30,552 nt of DNA from DATKZS01 sp035527835 [NCBI: bacterium] (GTDB lineage: Bacteria; RBG-13-61-14), in the NCBI GenBank assembly GCA_035527835.1, contig DATKZS010000050.1, positions 1 through 30,552 on the forward strand. The letters are read 5' to 3'. The translations under genes were made by a program, and so were the position numbers. How positions within the stretch are numbered: position 1 is the stretch's first letter; every line of letters starts with the position of its first letter. The notes beneath the pieces are model-generated. The model saw nothing but the letters and a program-made list of their open reading frames with translations. It did not search any database and had not been told where the DNA came from. Shown here piece after piece: positions 1 to 7,497 of the stretch.

Positions 1-7
1 ACCATAT

Positions 8-32
8 TGGCGCGGGCCGGAGGCCCGCGCCA
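8..32. repeat. GC-rich perfect hairpin at window edge
   Basis: An 11-bp perfect inverted repeat (TGGCGCGGGCC and GGCCCGCGCCA) surrounds a 3-nt loop, just past the stop codon of the leftmost minus-strand gene. There is no T run, so it is a poor intrinsic terminator. It resembles the other short intergenic hairpins in this window, such as the one near 17811. Confidence 0.6.
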
Positions 33-43
33 CAATCATCGGC

Positions 44-1084
44 TCACTGGAACCTGGCCTCGTCTCCCTGTTGCGCACTCATCCGGGCTGACCGTACAAG
101 CCTGATGGCCTCGGCGCAAAGGGCCGGAGTGGAAAGAGGAACGGCGCCGCCGCTTAATACCTTCACCGTCTCGCGCGCCAGGTTCTTATAGACCTCTCTC
201 CAGTCGTCGGGGACCATCTCGAAGGAGGTGGTGGTGGATTTTCCGCGGGCGATGAGCGCGGGCATTCTGAGGAGCTGGCCCTCGCCGCGGGTGGCCATGA
301 TGATCCCGCCCACGCAGGTGAGCTCGATAAAGCGGTGCACGGGCTCGGTAAAGGTGCGCACGTGGAGCCCGGGGCAGAAGTCCACCTGCAGGTGCCCGTA
401 CTGGTGCAGCCCGGAGTACTTCCACATGATGAGGGCGGAGGGCGGACTGGACTGTCCGTTTTGCCGGTCGAGGCGGGCGTAAACCTTTTCGATCGGCCCG
501 AGCAGCCACGGCGCCAGGGCGATGAAGCCGAGCTCATGATCGCTGATCCACTGCCCGGGGTCGAGCCCGGCGGGCAGGTCAGTGCCGCGGCCGCGGCGGG
601 TCAGGAGCTTCAGGGCCATGGGCCGGCCCACCGCTTCCTCTTTAGCGAGCCGTCTCATTTCCTGGTACGGCGGGTAGTATAGAGGCAGGAGCCGGATGCG
701 CAACGGCACGTCGTAAGCGCCGGCCAGCCGCTCCATCTCCATGAGCTCGTCCAGTCCGGACGGCGCGTCCACCGACGTGAACAGCCCGGCCTTGATCGCC
801 GCCGCCGCCAGCTCCGCGCGCCTCTCAGCCGGCGCCACGATCTCCACCGCCCGGAGACCAGGCGTCCGGATGATGGTCTCGAACGATGGGAGCGCCGCCG
901 GCCGCACCACCGGCGCCCGCACCACCCCGTCCGCGTGCTGCACGATCTCGGCGCCCACCGTCTCCACTCCGGCGGCCAGCTCATAAGCCGATGCCAGCCG
1001 CTCGGCCTCCGGACCCTCGCCCACCACCGCGGCCTTGAACACGGGCCGCGCCTCGGTCCCCTTGATTCTCTCCCACATGCCCAT
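44..1084 (-). CDS. Divergent Gfo/Idh/MocA-family oxidoreductase-like protein
   Basis: The 346-residue protein has the length and order of the Gfo/Idh/MocA family: an N-terminal Rossmann-like half (GEGPEA in place of the usual glycine motif, residues about 22-27) and a C-terminal alpha/beta half starting with the family-like stretch LLPLYYPPYQEMRRLAK. The family normally oxidises or reduces sugars and cyclitols with NAD(P), using a Lys in an EKP motif. Here the equivalent position appears to read SVDAPS, so the Lys seems to be missing. It is the last gene of a three-gene minus-strand operon whose first gene encodes a more typical family member. I infer a weakly active or non-catalytic partner. 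The ATG at 1084 follows GGGGGTG; a second in-frame ATG lies two codons downstream. Confidence 0.75.
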   Translation of the reverse strand: MGMWERIKGTEARPVFKAAVVGEGPEAERLASAYELAAGVETVGAEIVQHADGVVRAPVVRPAALPSFETIIRTPGLRAVEIVAPAERRAELAAAAIKAGLFTSVDAPSGLDELMEMERLAGAYDVPLRIRLLPLYYPPYQEMRRLAKEEAVGRPMALKLLTRRGRGTDLPAGLDPGQWISDHELGFIALAPWLLGPIEKVYARLDRQNGQSSPPSALIMWKYSGLHQYGHLQVDFCPGLHVRTFTEPVHRFIELTCVGGIIMATRGEGQLLRMPALIARGKSTTTSFEMVPDDWREVYKNLARETVKVLSGGAVPLSTPALCAEAIRLVRSARMSAQQGDEARFQ

Positions 1085-1100
1085 CGCCGCACCCCCGGCC

Positions 1101-1403
1101 TTACATGCTTCCGTACGGCGACGGCCGCGTCTGGCACAGCACCGCGCTCACCACTATCTCCGGCTCGGCCGCCCGCATCAGCTTGCGCACCGTGGCGGTG
1201 AACGGCGGACCCGAGGCAAAAATATCCACGATCTCCGCCCCCGTGTTCCGAACGTTCCCGTCCCCCGTCAACACCCAGGCGGCCCACACCAACAATCCCA
1301 CGATCCGCGCGATCACCCGGTCGGGCAAATACAGCACCATGGCCCGGACCAGGAACAGCCCGCCCCGCGCCGCCACCGCCTTCACCCGGTCCGTCCGGCT
1401 CAT
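1101..1403 (-). CDS. Small hypothetical protein between two oxidoreductase genes
   Basis: This 100-residue protein is not recognised. It has a basic N-terminus and one hydrophobic stretch (about residues 28-46, rich in V, L, I and W) that could be a membrane-bound or buried helix, then a mixed C-terminal half. Its ATG overlaps the TGA of the upstream oxidoreductase gene by 4 nt (ATGA), and 16 nt separate its stop from the next start. This favours a real, translationally coupled gene. Its role is unknown; being coupled to both oxidoreductases suggests it works with them. Confidence 0.6.
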   Translation of the reverse strand: MSRTDRVKAVAARGGLFLVRAMVLYLPDRVIARIVGLLVWAAWVLTGDGNVRNTGAEIVDIFASGPPFTATVRKLMRAAEPEIVVSAVLCQTRPSPYGSM

Positions 1404-2455
1404 GACTGCACCTCCTTGAGGCCCACTTCGCGTCCGGTCTGGTAGCTCTTCAGGATCGCCAGCCAGAAGCGCATCAGCGCTGAACCGTCTTCACCAGTCA
1501 AGAACGGGTCGCGGTCCGCCAGGATCGAGTCTATGAAGTCCCACCCCGAGTCGTGGAACGATTCGCCCCAGTCGTCGCGCATGTCGTCAAAGGCACGGCT
1601 CTCGCCGTCCTTGTAAAGATACAGCGGCGGGATCTCGGTGAGCCGCGAGGTGCAGCGCGTGACCCAGATGTAGCCGTCCGTCCCCACGATCTCCACCCGC
1701 TCGTCCGCGCCGTAATACGTGCCCTGGCACATCATGCCCGGCGACGCCGTCACCTCCCACACCCCCAGCTTCGGGTTGTCGCGGTAGCGCCACGTGATCA
1801 GCGCCGGCATGTCTATCACCCCCAGGCTGAAGTCAACCCACGCCTTCACCGACTCGATCTCGCCGAAGAACCAACGCGCGAGCGAGAGCTTGTGGAAACC
1901 GTCGTCATAAACCGCCGGGCCGCCGCCGCACTCTTCCCAGTTGATGCGCCACAGCCACGTCTTGAGCGGCACCCACCAGCCGCCCATCCCGCTGCCCAGC
2001 TTGATGTTGATCGAGAGCGGCTCCCCGATCTCGCCCGCCGCCATCAGCTCCCTGGCCTTCACGTAGGGCGGGTAAAAAACGAAGTTCTCGAACACCTTGA
2101 ACTTCACTCCCGCCGACCGGCACGCCGCCGTCATCTCCTCGGCCTCCCGCAGCGTCACGCACATCGGCTTCTGCACCGACACGTGCTTGCCCGCACGCGC
2201 CGCCTCGATCACCATCGGATGATGCAGCCGGTGCGGCGACAGGATCTCCACCGCGTCAATTTCCGGGTCGGCCAGCAGCTTCCGGTAGTCCGTGTAATAA
2301 CGGTCCGCGCCCCACTCCTTCATCCGCCGCCGGGCGATGTCCTCGTTAATGTCGCACGCCGCCACCACCCGGCAGCGCGGATGGTCCAGGTAACCCAGGA
2401 TGTTAAGGTCCGAGATCCGGCCGCCCCCGATGATTCCCATGCGCACCTTGTCCAT
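1400..2455 (-). CDS. Gfo/Idh/MocA-family NAD(P)-dependent oxidoreductase
   Basis: The 351-residue protein has a clear N-terminal NAD(P)-binding fold (GIIGGGRIS near the start, then VVAACDIN at the end of beta-2), the family motif region HVSVQKPMC (QKP in place of EKP, about residue 95) and a downstream DDGFHKL motif matching the conserved D-x(3)-H segment. Substrates of this family are usually sugars, inositols or their derivatives; none can be assigned here. The ATG is preceded by AAGGAGG with 8 nt spacing and by a good promoter at 2483-2511, so it is the first gene of the operon. It overlaps the next gene by ATGA. Confidence 0.88.
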   Translation of the reverse strand: MDKVRMGIIGGGRISDLNILGYLDHPRCRVVAACDINEDIARRRMKEWGADRYYTDYRKLLADPEIDAVEILSPHRLHHPMVIEAARAGKHVSVQKPMCVTLREAEEMTAACRSAGVKFKVFENFVFYPPYVKARELMAAGEIGEPLSINIKLGSGMGGWWVPLKTWLWRINWEECGGGPAVYDDGFHKLSLARWFFGEIESVKAWVDFSLGVIDMPALITWRYRDNPKLGVWEVTASPGMMCQGTYYGADERVEIVGTDGYIWVTRCTSRLTEIPPLYLYKDGESRAFDDMRDDWGESFHDSGWDFIDSILADRDPFLTGEDGSALMRFWLAILKSYQTGREVGLKEVQS

Positions 2456-2482
2456 GTCAAAAACCTCCTTCCCGCCTGACCA

Positions 2483-2511
2483 ACATAGTACGCCGGCAAA
2501 GAGCAGTCAAC
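2483..2511 (-). promoter_or_regulatory. Sigma70-type promoter of the Gfo/Idh operon
   Basis: Read on the minus strand, TTGACT (2511-2506) is followed by 17 nt and TATGTT (2488-2483). The predicted transcript would start near 2476, about 20 nt before the ATG, and carry the strong AAGGAGG site. Confidence 0.6.
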
Positions 2512-2520
2512 GGAAGAGGG

Positions 2521-2646
2521 GCTTGAGGCGTGGGGCTTGGGGCTTGAGGCTTGAGGCTTGGGGCTTGGGGCTTGGGGCTTGAGGCTTGAGGCTTGAGGCT
2601 TGAGGCTTGGGGCTTGAGACTTGAGGCTTGGGGCTTGGGGCGTGAG
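2521..2646. repeat. Tandem heptamer array, 18 copies of GCTTGRG
   Basis: Eighteen contiguous 7-nt units of GCTTGAG or GCTTGGG fill 126 bp, with only three units departing from GCTTGRG (GCGTGGG, ACTTGAG, GCGTGAG). The complementary orientation (CTCAAGCC and CCCAAGCC units) returns at 2689-2721, so the whole stretch 2521-2721 is an inverted repeat with one long and one short arm. Open frames through the array encode low-complexity proline and lysine repeats and are not considered genes. It lies between two divergent genes. Confidence 0.9.
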
Positions 2647-2787
2647 CAGGGGCGCCGGCACATGAGTCAGATGTCACGCGCCGCCTCTTCCTCAAGCCTC
2701 AGGCCTCAAGCCCCAAGCCTTCCTTGCGTCCCGCCCCATTTGCCCGGCCCCGAGCTATCTGGCACAATTGCCGGGAGAGAGGAAGCA

Positions 2788-3729
2788 ATGCCCGCCGAAT
2801 TCAGACGCAAGCTGCAGCGGCTCCGCTATCTGGAGTTCGAGGGCCACGATCGCCACGACTGGCTCACCCTGGAGCTCACCGATGACGAGCTGCTCGACGA
2901 GCTGAGGAAGGCCCCCAAGCAAGACCTCTACCTCGGCCGCTACACCGAGGCGGACGTGAAGGAAATCCTCGCCCGCCACGGCATCATCAATAAGCTCAAC
3001 GGCATGGGCTTCGATAACATCCACGTCGAGATCAGGACTGACGAGGTCTACACCCACCGCCTCTACGTCTATTACGACCAAAAGGATTACGACCATATCC
3101 TGATCGAGCTGCGGCTCCGGGAGGGCGTGTTCCGGCCGCGCGAGCAGTTCGTCCCGGAGCTTGTGATCGGGCCGCTGCCCATGATCATGGTGGACTGGCT
3201 CATGCTCCAGAACCCGAAAAAAGAATTCAGCGACCGCCGACCCGCCCTCCGTGAGCAGCGCCACCCGGGGCTCGGCCTCCTCAATACCTTGATCCCCATC
3301 ATCGTCGAGACCGCCCGCGAGACCGGACGCGCCGGCATCCTCGACACCCCCGAGCATTACCACGGCGCCCTCTTCTACTCCCGCTTCTACCGCTTCTTCA
3401 ACCCCGACGTGGAGGGACGGTTCCTCGCCATGCAGCGCGACCTCGCCGCAATACCCCTCCACACCATCAGCCAGGGCATCTACCACGACTGCCTCAAGAA
3501 CACCTCCACGGGCCAATACGAGAAGTGGGGCCCGGGCGAGCAGATCCTCCCGGTCTCCGCCGAGCTCACGGGCTACTTCCGCCATCATAAATACATGGAG
3601 ATCAGGGACGCGGCTTTTCAAAACAACCGCTATGAGCTGGACCTGGGAAAATATGAGCTGAGAGCGGCCGCTGAAAAAACGGCGCAAGCAACGGCCGGGA
3701 TGTCCGGCGCGGGACATGGGGAGGCGTGA
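2788..3729 (+). CDS. Conserved-looking protein of unknown function
   Basis: The 313-residue protein is not confidently recognised. It is soluble, with no signal peptide or membrane segment. A charged N-terminal third is followed by a beta-rich middle (paired strands around HRLYVYYDQKDYDHILIEL) and a segment with His and aromatic residues (DTPEHYHGALFYSRFYRFFNP) that faintly recalls an acyltransferase-like fold; this is a weak impression only. The start at 2788 is chosen because GAGAGAGG precedes it and residues upstream come from the heptamer repeat. Its TGA abuts the ATG of the START-like gene with no gap, so the two are very probably co-translated and may share a function. Confidence 0.7.
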   Translation: MPAEFRRKLQRLRYLEFEGHDRHDWLTLELTDDELLDELRKAPKQDLYLGRYTEADVKEILARHGIINKLNGMGFDNIHVEIRTDEVYTHRLYVYYDQKDYDHILIELRLREGVFRPREQFVPELVIGPLPMIMVDWLMLQNPKKEFSDRRPALREQRHPGLGLLNTLIPIIVETARETGRAGILDTPEHYHGALFYSRFYRFFNPDVEGRFLAMQRDLAAIPLHTISQGIYHDCLKNTSTGQYEKWGPGEQILPVSAELTGYFRHHKYMEIRDAAFQNNRYELDLGKYELRAAAEKTAQATAGMSGAGHGEA

Positions 3730-4452
3730 ATGATTACGGGCAGGATCTATCTGGGCGTCGCGCTCATGCTGGTGGCGGCGGTTGCCGCGGAGGGCCGCAA
3801 GATCACGGACGAGCAGTGGTCGGCGATCAAGAAGGGCGAGATCGTCCGCGAGGTGCAGAAGGAGGGCGGCACGCAGAGCGGGGCGTGGAGCGCGGGGTTT
3901 TTCAAGCACCCGCCGGCGCTGATGTGGAAGGCGGTGACGTCGCTCGAGCTGTATGACGATTTTCTGGAGCGGACCACGGTGAGCGTGTTGTTGGACGAGG
4001 GCGCCAGGGACCGGGTGGTGAAGAGCGGCGCGGCCGACGCCGACGAGGTCGAGAAATTGTTCGCGGGCATGAAGCCGGGGTACAAGAAGGTTGCGCCGGA
4101 CGGCAAATGGACCGTATACTCGTATCAGCGCAACTCCTTCCCCTGGCCCTTGAACGACCGCTGGGTGCTCCTGGAAATCACGCACGACGACCAGGCCATG
4201 AAGCAGACCTGGAAGCGCCTCGCCGGCAACATCAAGGAGGACCACGGAAGCTGGGAGCTCTCGGCCGCCGAGGGCGGAACGCTCGCCGTTAACGAGATCC
4301 ACATTGACCTCGACATCCCCGCCACCGGGCCGTTCACCGCGTTCGCCATGGACGTGACCCTGCCCGACACGTACAAGATGTTCGAGAAGATGGCCGCGGA
4401 CATGGAGGCCAAGGAGCGCGGTGTGGTGAAGCCGGGGAAAGAAGGAGAATAG
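3730..4452 (+). CDS. Exported START/SRPBCC-like lipid-binding-fold protein
   Basis: The 240-residue protein starts with a signal peptide (hydrophobic LGVALMLVAAVAA, probable cleavage near residue 21), placing it in the periplasm or outside the cell. The rest has the order of START-domain proteins: a strand with the WKAVTSLELYDDF region, SYQRNSFPWPLNDRWVLLE (typical of START proteins, where a P-x-DR-x-WV segment is conserved) and a C-terminal amphipathic helix. The fold binds lipids or other hydrophobic ligands in a cavity; the ligand is unknown. GGGGAGG precedes the ATG, which directly follows the TGA of the upstream gene. The C-terminus is highly charged. Confidence 0.7.
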   Translation: MITGRIYLGVALMLVAAVAAEGRKITDEQWSAIKKGEIVREVQKEGGTQSGAWSAGFFKHPPALMWKAVTSLELYDDFLERTTVSVLLDEGARDRVVKSGAADADEVEKLFAGMKPGYKKVAPDGKWTVYSYQRNSFPWPLNDRWVLLEITHDDQAMKQTWKRLAGNIKEDHGSWELSAAEGGTLAVNEIHIDLDIPATGPFTAFAMDVTLPDTYKMFEKMAADMEAKERGVVKPGKEGE

Positions 4453-4460
4453 GAACTTTT

Positions 4461-4608
4461 GCCGCAGATGAACACAGATAAGAGAGAATCAAGAATTAAG
4501 AAGCAAGAAGCCGGAAGCGAAAAGCTGGAGGATATTAGTTGCCGCTATGGCTTCTTTCTGCTTGTTTCATAATTTTCTTATCTGTGTTCATCTGCGTTCA
4601 TCTGCGGC
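4461..4608. repeat. Intergenic dyad element, GCCGCAGATGAAC family
   Basis: The left arm (4461-4483, GCCGCAGATGAACACAGATA) and right arm (4575-4608, ending CATCTGCGGC) are inverted copies, each made of a repeated GATGAACRCA-type unit. The roughly 90-nt interior contains a second, less perfect dyad (AGCAAGAAGCC with GGCTTCTTTCTGCTT). The element fills the gap between the START-like gene and rpiB. Related copies are at 20472 and 28630. Confidence 0.8.
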
Positions 4609-4635
4609 TAAATAAATATTACGGAGGTACAGCCC

Positions 4636-5088
4636 ATGAAGAAGGACCGGAAACCGGACATCGCCATCGCCAGCGACCACGCGGCGCTCGACCTGAAAAA
4701 GCACCTCGTGGCCTATCTGGTGGCGCGCGGCCACGACGTGCTCGACCTGGGCCCGCGCTCGAAAAAGAGCGTGCCCTACCCGGCGTACGGCAAGAAGGTG
4801 GCGGAGATGGTGGCGAGCGGAGGCGTGCCGCTCGGCATCCTGATCTGCGGGACCGGCATCGGCATGAGCATCACCGCGAACCGCTACCCGGGCGTGCGCG
4901 CGGCGCTGGTTCACGACCACTTCACCGCGCTCATGGCCAAGGCGCACAACAACGCCAACGTCCTGGTGATGGGCGGCCGCGTGATCGGCCCGGGCGTGGC
5001 GGAGGACGCGGTCGAGACCTGGCTCTCCACCCGCTTCGAGGGCGGAAGGCACCAGGACAGGCTGGACATGATTGACGGGGAGTGCTGA
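4636..5088 (+). CDS. rpiB: Ribose-5-phosphate isomerase B family (RpiB/LacAB)
   Basis: RpiB interconverts ribose 5-phosphate and ribulose 5-phosphate in the non-oxidative pentose phosphate pathway in the cytosol. The 150-residue protein matches the family's length. It shows ASDHAALDLK near the N-terminus (Asp14, His15), the catalytic Cys in ILICGTGIGMSI (about Cys71 with the phosphate-binding loop after it), HNNANVL, GGRVIG and the C-terminal FEGGRHQDRLDMI. GGAGG lies 9 nt before the ATG. Related LacA/LacB isomerases share much of this pattern, but the full set of RpiB residues favours RpiB. It is followed by repeat elements and then by the Fe-ADH-like gene. Confidence 0.93.
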   Translation: MKKDRKPDIAIASDHAALDLKKHLVAYLVARGHDVLDLGPRSKKSVPYPAYGKKVAEMVASGGVPLGILICGTGIGMSITANRYPGVRAALVHDHFTALMAKAHNNANVLVMGGRVIGPGVAEDAVETWLSTRFEGGRHQDRLDMIDGEC

Positions 5089-5107
5089 TCCTAAAAGTTC
5101 TTTTAAT

Positions 5108-5153
5108 CGCACAGTCACTCATGCCGCGAGGCGGCACCCTGAGTTCATGAAAA
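5108..5153 (+). repeat. 46-bp dispersed repeat, copy 1
   Basis: This segment begins CGCACAGTCACTCATGCC and contains a short GCCGC-GAG-GCGGC hairpin. It recurs in the same orientation at 10835-10880 with only two mismatches. Both copies lie just downstream of a plus-strand gene and just upstream of a dyad element. Confidence 0.85.
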
Positions 5154-5158
5154 GAAGA

Positions 5159-5236
5159 TTATCGGACAGGATTTACAGGATTAAGGCCGAGGCTCGGCTT
5201 TTTCTTCTATCCTGTAAATCCTGTTAATCCTGTCAT
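5159..5236. repeat. Intergenic dyad element, ACAGGATT family
   Basis: The left arm (5163-5184, GACAGGATTTACAGGATTAA) and right arm (5209-5235, containing TCCTGTAAATCCTGTTAATC) are inverted copies, each made of two ACAGGATT-type units. Between them lies a small GCCGAG/CTCGGC hairpin. A variant of the same family is at 10311-10381. Confidence 0.85.
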
Positions 5237-5275
5237 CTCTTCTTGTTTTTCAGTGTAGAGGACACAGAGTTAAAG

Positions 5276-6304
5276 ATGGAAATTAAATACGGCAGAAAGT
5301 TGATCGAGGGACTGCAAGCGGATGAGTTGCGTGCTCCGGTGTGTCTGGTGGCGGAGAAGGGCGGGCGGGAGCGGGCGCTGGCGATGATGGTGAAAAAGCC
5401 GGACGCGGTCGCGCTCGTGGCCGGTCTGGACCGCGCTGGACTGGAGGCGCTGGCCGTTAAATGCCCGGAGCGCGGCGCCGTGCTCGGGTTCGGAGGGGAT
5501 GACGCGATGGAGGCCGCGCGCTACGCGGCCTGGGAAAACGGCTCCGCCCTGGTATTAGCGCCCGCCGCCATCGCCGGCGAATCCCTGGTCCGCGCCGACG
5601 TGATGGTCCGCGGCCAGGGCGGCCGGGAAACGGCGGGGACCAAGGCGGCGGACCTGCTGCTCGTGGATTACACGACCATCTGGGACGGCGGCGAGGCCGA
5701 GACGCGGGCCTCCGTCGGCCACGTCCTCTCCATCGTGACCGCCGTCGAGGACGCCAAGCGCGCGGCGGCGGACGGCGGCCAGGCATTCGATAAAGAAAAG
5801 GCGCTCGCGGCCATGGAGATCGTGACCGCTCTGATGGACCGCGCCGACGACATCTACGATCTGACCGAGGCCGGCATCCGCACGCTGGTGGAGCTGCTCC
5901 TGCGGCGGGAAGAATTCGCGGAGCGCGAGGGCTCGCGGCGGCTGATCGAGGGATCGGAGCACGTGTTCGCCGACTGCGTGGAGGCGGTGCTGAAGCGGCC
6001 GCTCCCGCGCGGGCCGCTCTTGTGCCTCGCCGTGGTCATGATGACGGAGCTGCAAAAAAAAACCTGCAAGCCGGTGAAGCAGTTCCTGCACTGGATCGGC
6101 GTGGCCTGGAAGCCGGAGCAGGTGGGCATCACCGACGGCGAGCTCGCCCGCGTCCTGGCCGCGCTCCCGGAGTTCGAGCGCGCGGGCGGCTACGCGCCAA
6201 CCGCCATCCGCGGGGCCGAGCTCTCCGGCCCGGAGATCAAACGGCTGATCCTGGCCGCCAGGGAATCGTTCCTCAAGAGTTCGCTGGAGGAGCGCAAGGA
6301 CTAG
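5276..6304 (+). CDS. Degenerate glycerol-1-phosphate dehydrogenase-like (Fe-ADH fold) protein
   Basis: The 342-residue protein has the length and layout of the AraM/EgsA branch of the iron-containing alcohol dehydrogenase superfamily: an N-terminal nucleotide-binding half with GFGGDDAMEAARYAA (about 71-85) and a helical half with EGSEHVFADCVEA (about 225-237), which matches the SEH metal-ligand segment. By eye, the usual Asp ligand region reads SVGHVLSI (His149) and the usual second His region reads PRGPLLCLAVV (Arg245). Only one of three classical metal ligands therefore seems kept, and dehydrogenase activity is uncertain. The ATG at 5276 is preferred because residues upstream of it derive from the repeat; no good Shine-Dalgarno is visible. 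Its stop overlaps that of the convergent SGNH gene. Confidence 0.6.
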   Translation: MEIKYGRKLIEGLQADELRAPVCLVAEKGGRERALAMMVKKPDAVALVAGLDRAGLEALAVKCPERGAVLGFGGDDAMEAARYAAWENGSALVLAPAAIAGESLVRADVMVRGQGGRETAGTKAADLLLVDYTTIWDGGEAETRASVGHVLSIVTAVEDAKRAAADGGQAFDKEKALAAMEIVTALMDRADDIYDLTEAGIRTLVELLLRREEFAEREGSRRLIEGSEHVFADCVEAVLKRPLPRGPLLCLAVVMMTELQKKTCKPVKQFLHWIGVAWKPEQVGITDGELARVLAALPEFERAGGYAPTAIRGAELSGPEIKRLILAARESFLKSSLEERKD

Positions 6305-7497
6305 GGACCGCGGCCGGCGGGGCGGGGAACGGCGACAATGGCGCGGGCCAGCCCCTCCGCGAAGATCTCGTTGCCGATCTCGCCGGGATGCATCATATCT
6401 ACTAATATATAATACATAGGGTGGCCCGCAAGAAAGTCGTCGCCCAGGCGGGCGCGGACCTGTTCCGTGAGCGGCTTGAGCCGTTCCGGCGCCACCGCCG
6501 GTCCCCGGCCGGACAAGGCCCGGTTAATCGCCTCGCTCTGGGAAAACACCAGGATGTCATTCTCTCTTCCCGTTTCCCGGACCGCTTTCCGGTACGCCTC
6601 GGGAGCGCCCCACGGCTCGATCAGGATCATCTCGATACTGTTCTTCCGGCAGATGTCGCGGAGCCCGAGCAGGTTCTCCTTGAAGTCGGCCAGCGGCACG
6701 CGCCGGACTCCGCCGGCCTCGCGGCCGGCCTCCCCTCCGGCCAGGGCCTGTCCCAGCTTGGCCTTGGCCGCGGCATAAACGGCCAGGGAGATTCGAGTGA
6801 GGAGCAATTTATAAATCTGAGATGACACATAGTTGACCCCGCCCCGGTCCACCGGCTCCCAGTGCCCGGGCGAGCCCGCCATCACCTCGCGGTCGGTCGC
6901 GAACCTGATGGGGCCGATGATGCGGTGCCAGTCCGGAAGCGAATCGTTGAACCCGTATTGCACGATCAGGATGGCGGGTTGCAGACCGGCCAGCTCCTGG
7001 TCCATCCAGATCAGCCCCTGCCGGCTGGCGTATCCGGGAAAGCCCGCGTTGATCACCTCCACCTCGCGGCCGGGGAGCAGGGCGCGCAGCCGCTCGCGCA
7101 GTAAATTAGGATACGTATAAGCGCTCTCCAGGCCCCAGCCGAAGGTGACTGAATCGCCGAGGCAGATGATCCGGAGCGATCCCGCGGCGGGGGCGTCCGC
7201 GAACTCCTCGTCGTTCCGCAACCCGCGCGCGTTGATGTGAACGTGGTAGCGATGGATCCGGCCCTTTCCCAAAACGCCCCGCGGCAGCTCGAGCGGCAGC
7301 GTGCCCTCCGCCCCGGGCCGGAAACGTTCCCACCGCCATGCGTCCGGCTCCGTGAACTTGAAAAAATCAAAGGTGTAAGGAAAGATGAGGCGCAGCGCGG
7401 CCTCGGCCAGAAAGACGAATAAAAGGAGGGCCACGGCCACTCGCCGCGGCCACCTCATCCTGGCTCTCGGCCGCAATGGGAGCCGGTCATTTTTCAT
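6301..7497 (-). CDS. Membrane-anchored SGNH/GDSL-family hydrolase
   Basis: The 398-residue protein has a basic N-terminus and one membrane segment (about residues 19-39), with the remainder predicted outside the cytoplasm. SGNH blocks are in order: ICLGDSVTFGWG (catalytic Ser116), GFPGYASRQG (block II Gly), VQYGFND (block III, Asn184) and VDMMHPGEIG (Asp367 and His370). The family hydrolyses esters such as acyl groups on polysaccharides or lipids; the substrate is unknown. Its ATG overlaps the TGA of the upstream MshEN gene (ATGA), so it is translationally coupled. A longer open frame upstream is read-through of the neighbouring gene's antisense frame and is not part of it. Its stop shares CTAG with the convergent gene. 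Confidence 0.85.
   Translation of the reverse strand: MKNDRLPLRPRARMRWPRRVAVALLLFVFLAEAALRLIFPYTFDFFKFTEPDAWRWERFRPGAEGTLPLELPRGVLGKGRIHRYHVHINARGLRNDEEFADAPAAGSLRIICLGDSVTFGWGLESAYTYPNLLRERLRALLPGREVEVINAGFPGYASRQGLIWMDQELAGLQPAILIVQYGFNDSLPDWHRIIGPIRFATDREVMAGSPGHWEPVDRGGVNYVSSQIYKLLLTRISLAVYAAAKAKLGQALAGGEAGREAGGVRRVPLADFKENLLGLRDICRKNSIEMILIEPWGAPEAYRKAVRETGRENDILVFSQSEAINRALSGRGPAVAPERLKPLTEQVRARLGDDFLAGHPMYYILVDMMHPGEIGNEIFAEGLARAIVAVPRPAGRGP

Noticed and set aside
2320-2695. Open frames with Lys-Pro-Gln-Ala repeats
   Set aside because: They are translations of the heptamer DNA array in several frames, with no ribosome site; not a proline-rich protein.
2521-2721. Possible CRISPR array
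   Set aside because: Contiguous 7-nt units without spacers and no cas genes; a tandem repeat only.
2755-4302. Long minus-strand open frame (515 codons) across the START-like pair
   Set aside because: Composition is typical of an antisense shadow (runs of V, L, E, G, H), it spans two genes with good ribosome sites on the other strand, and it shows no motif.
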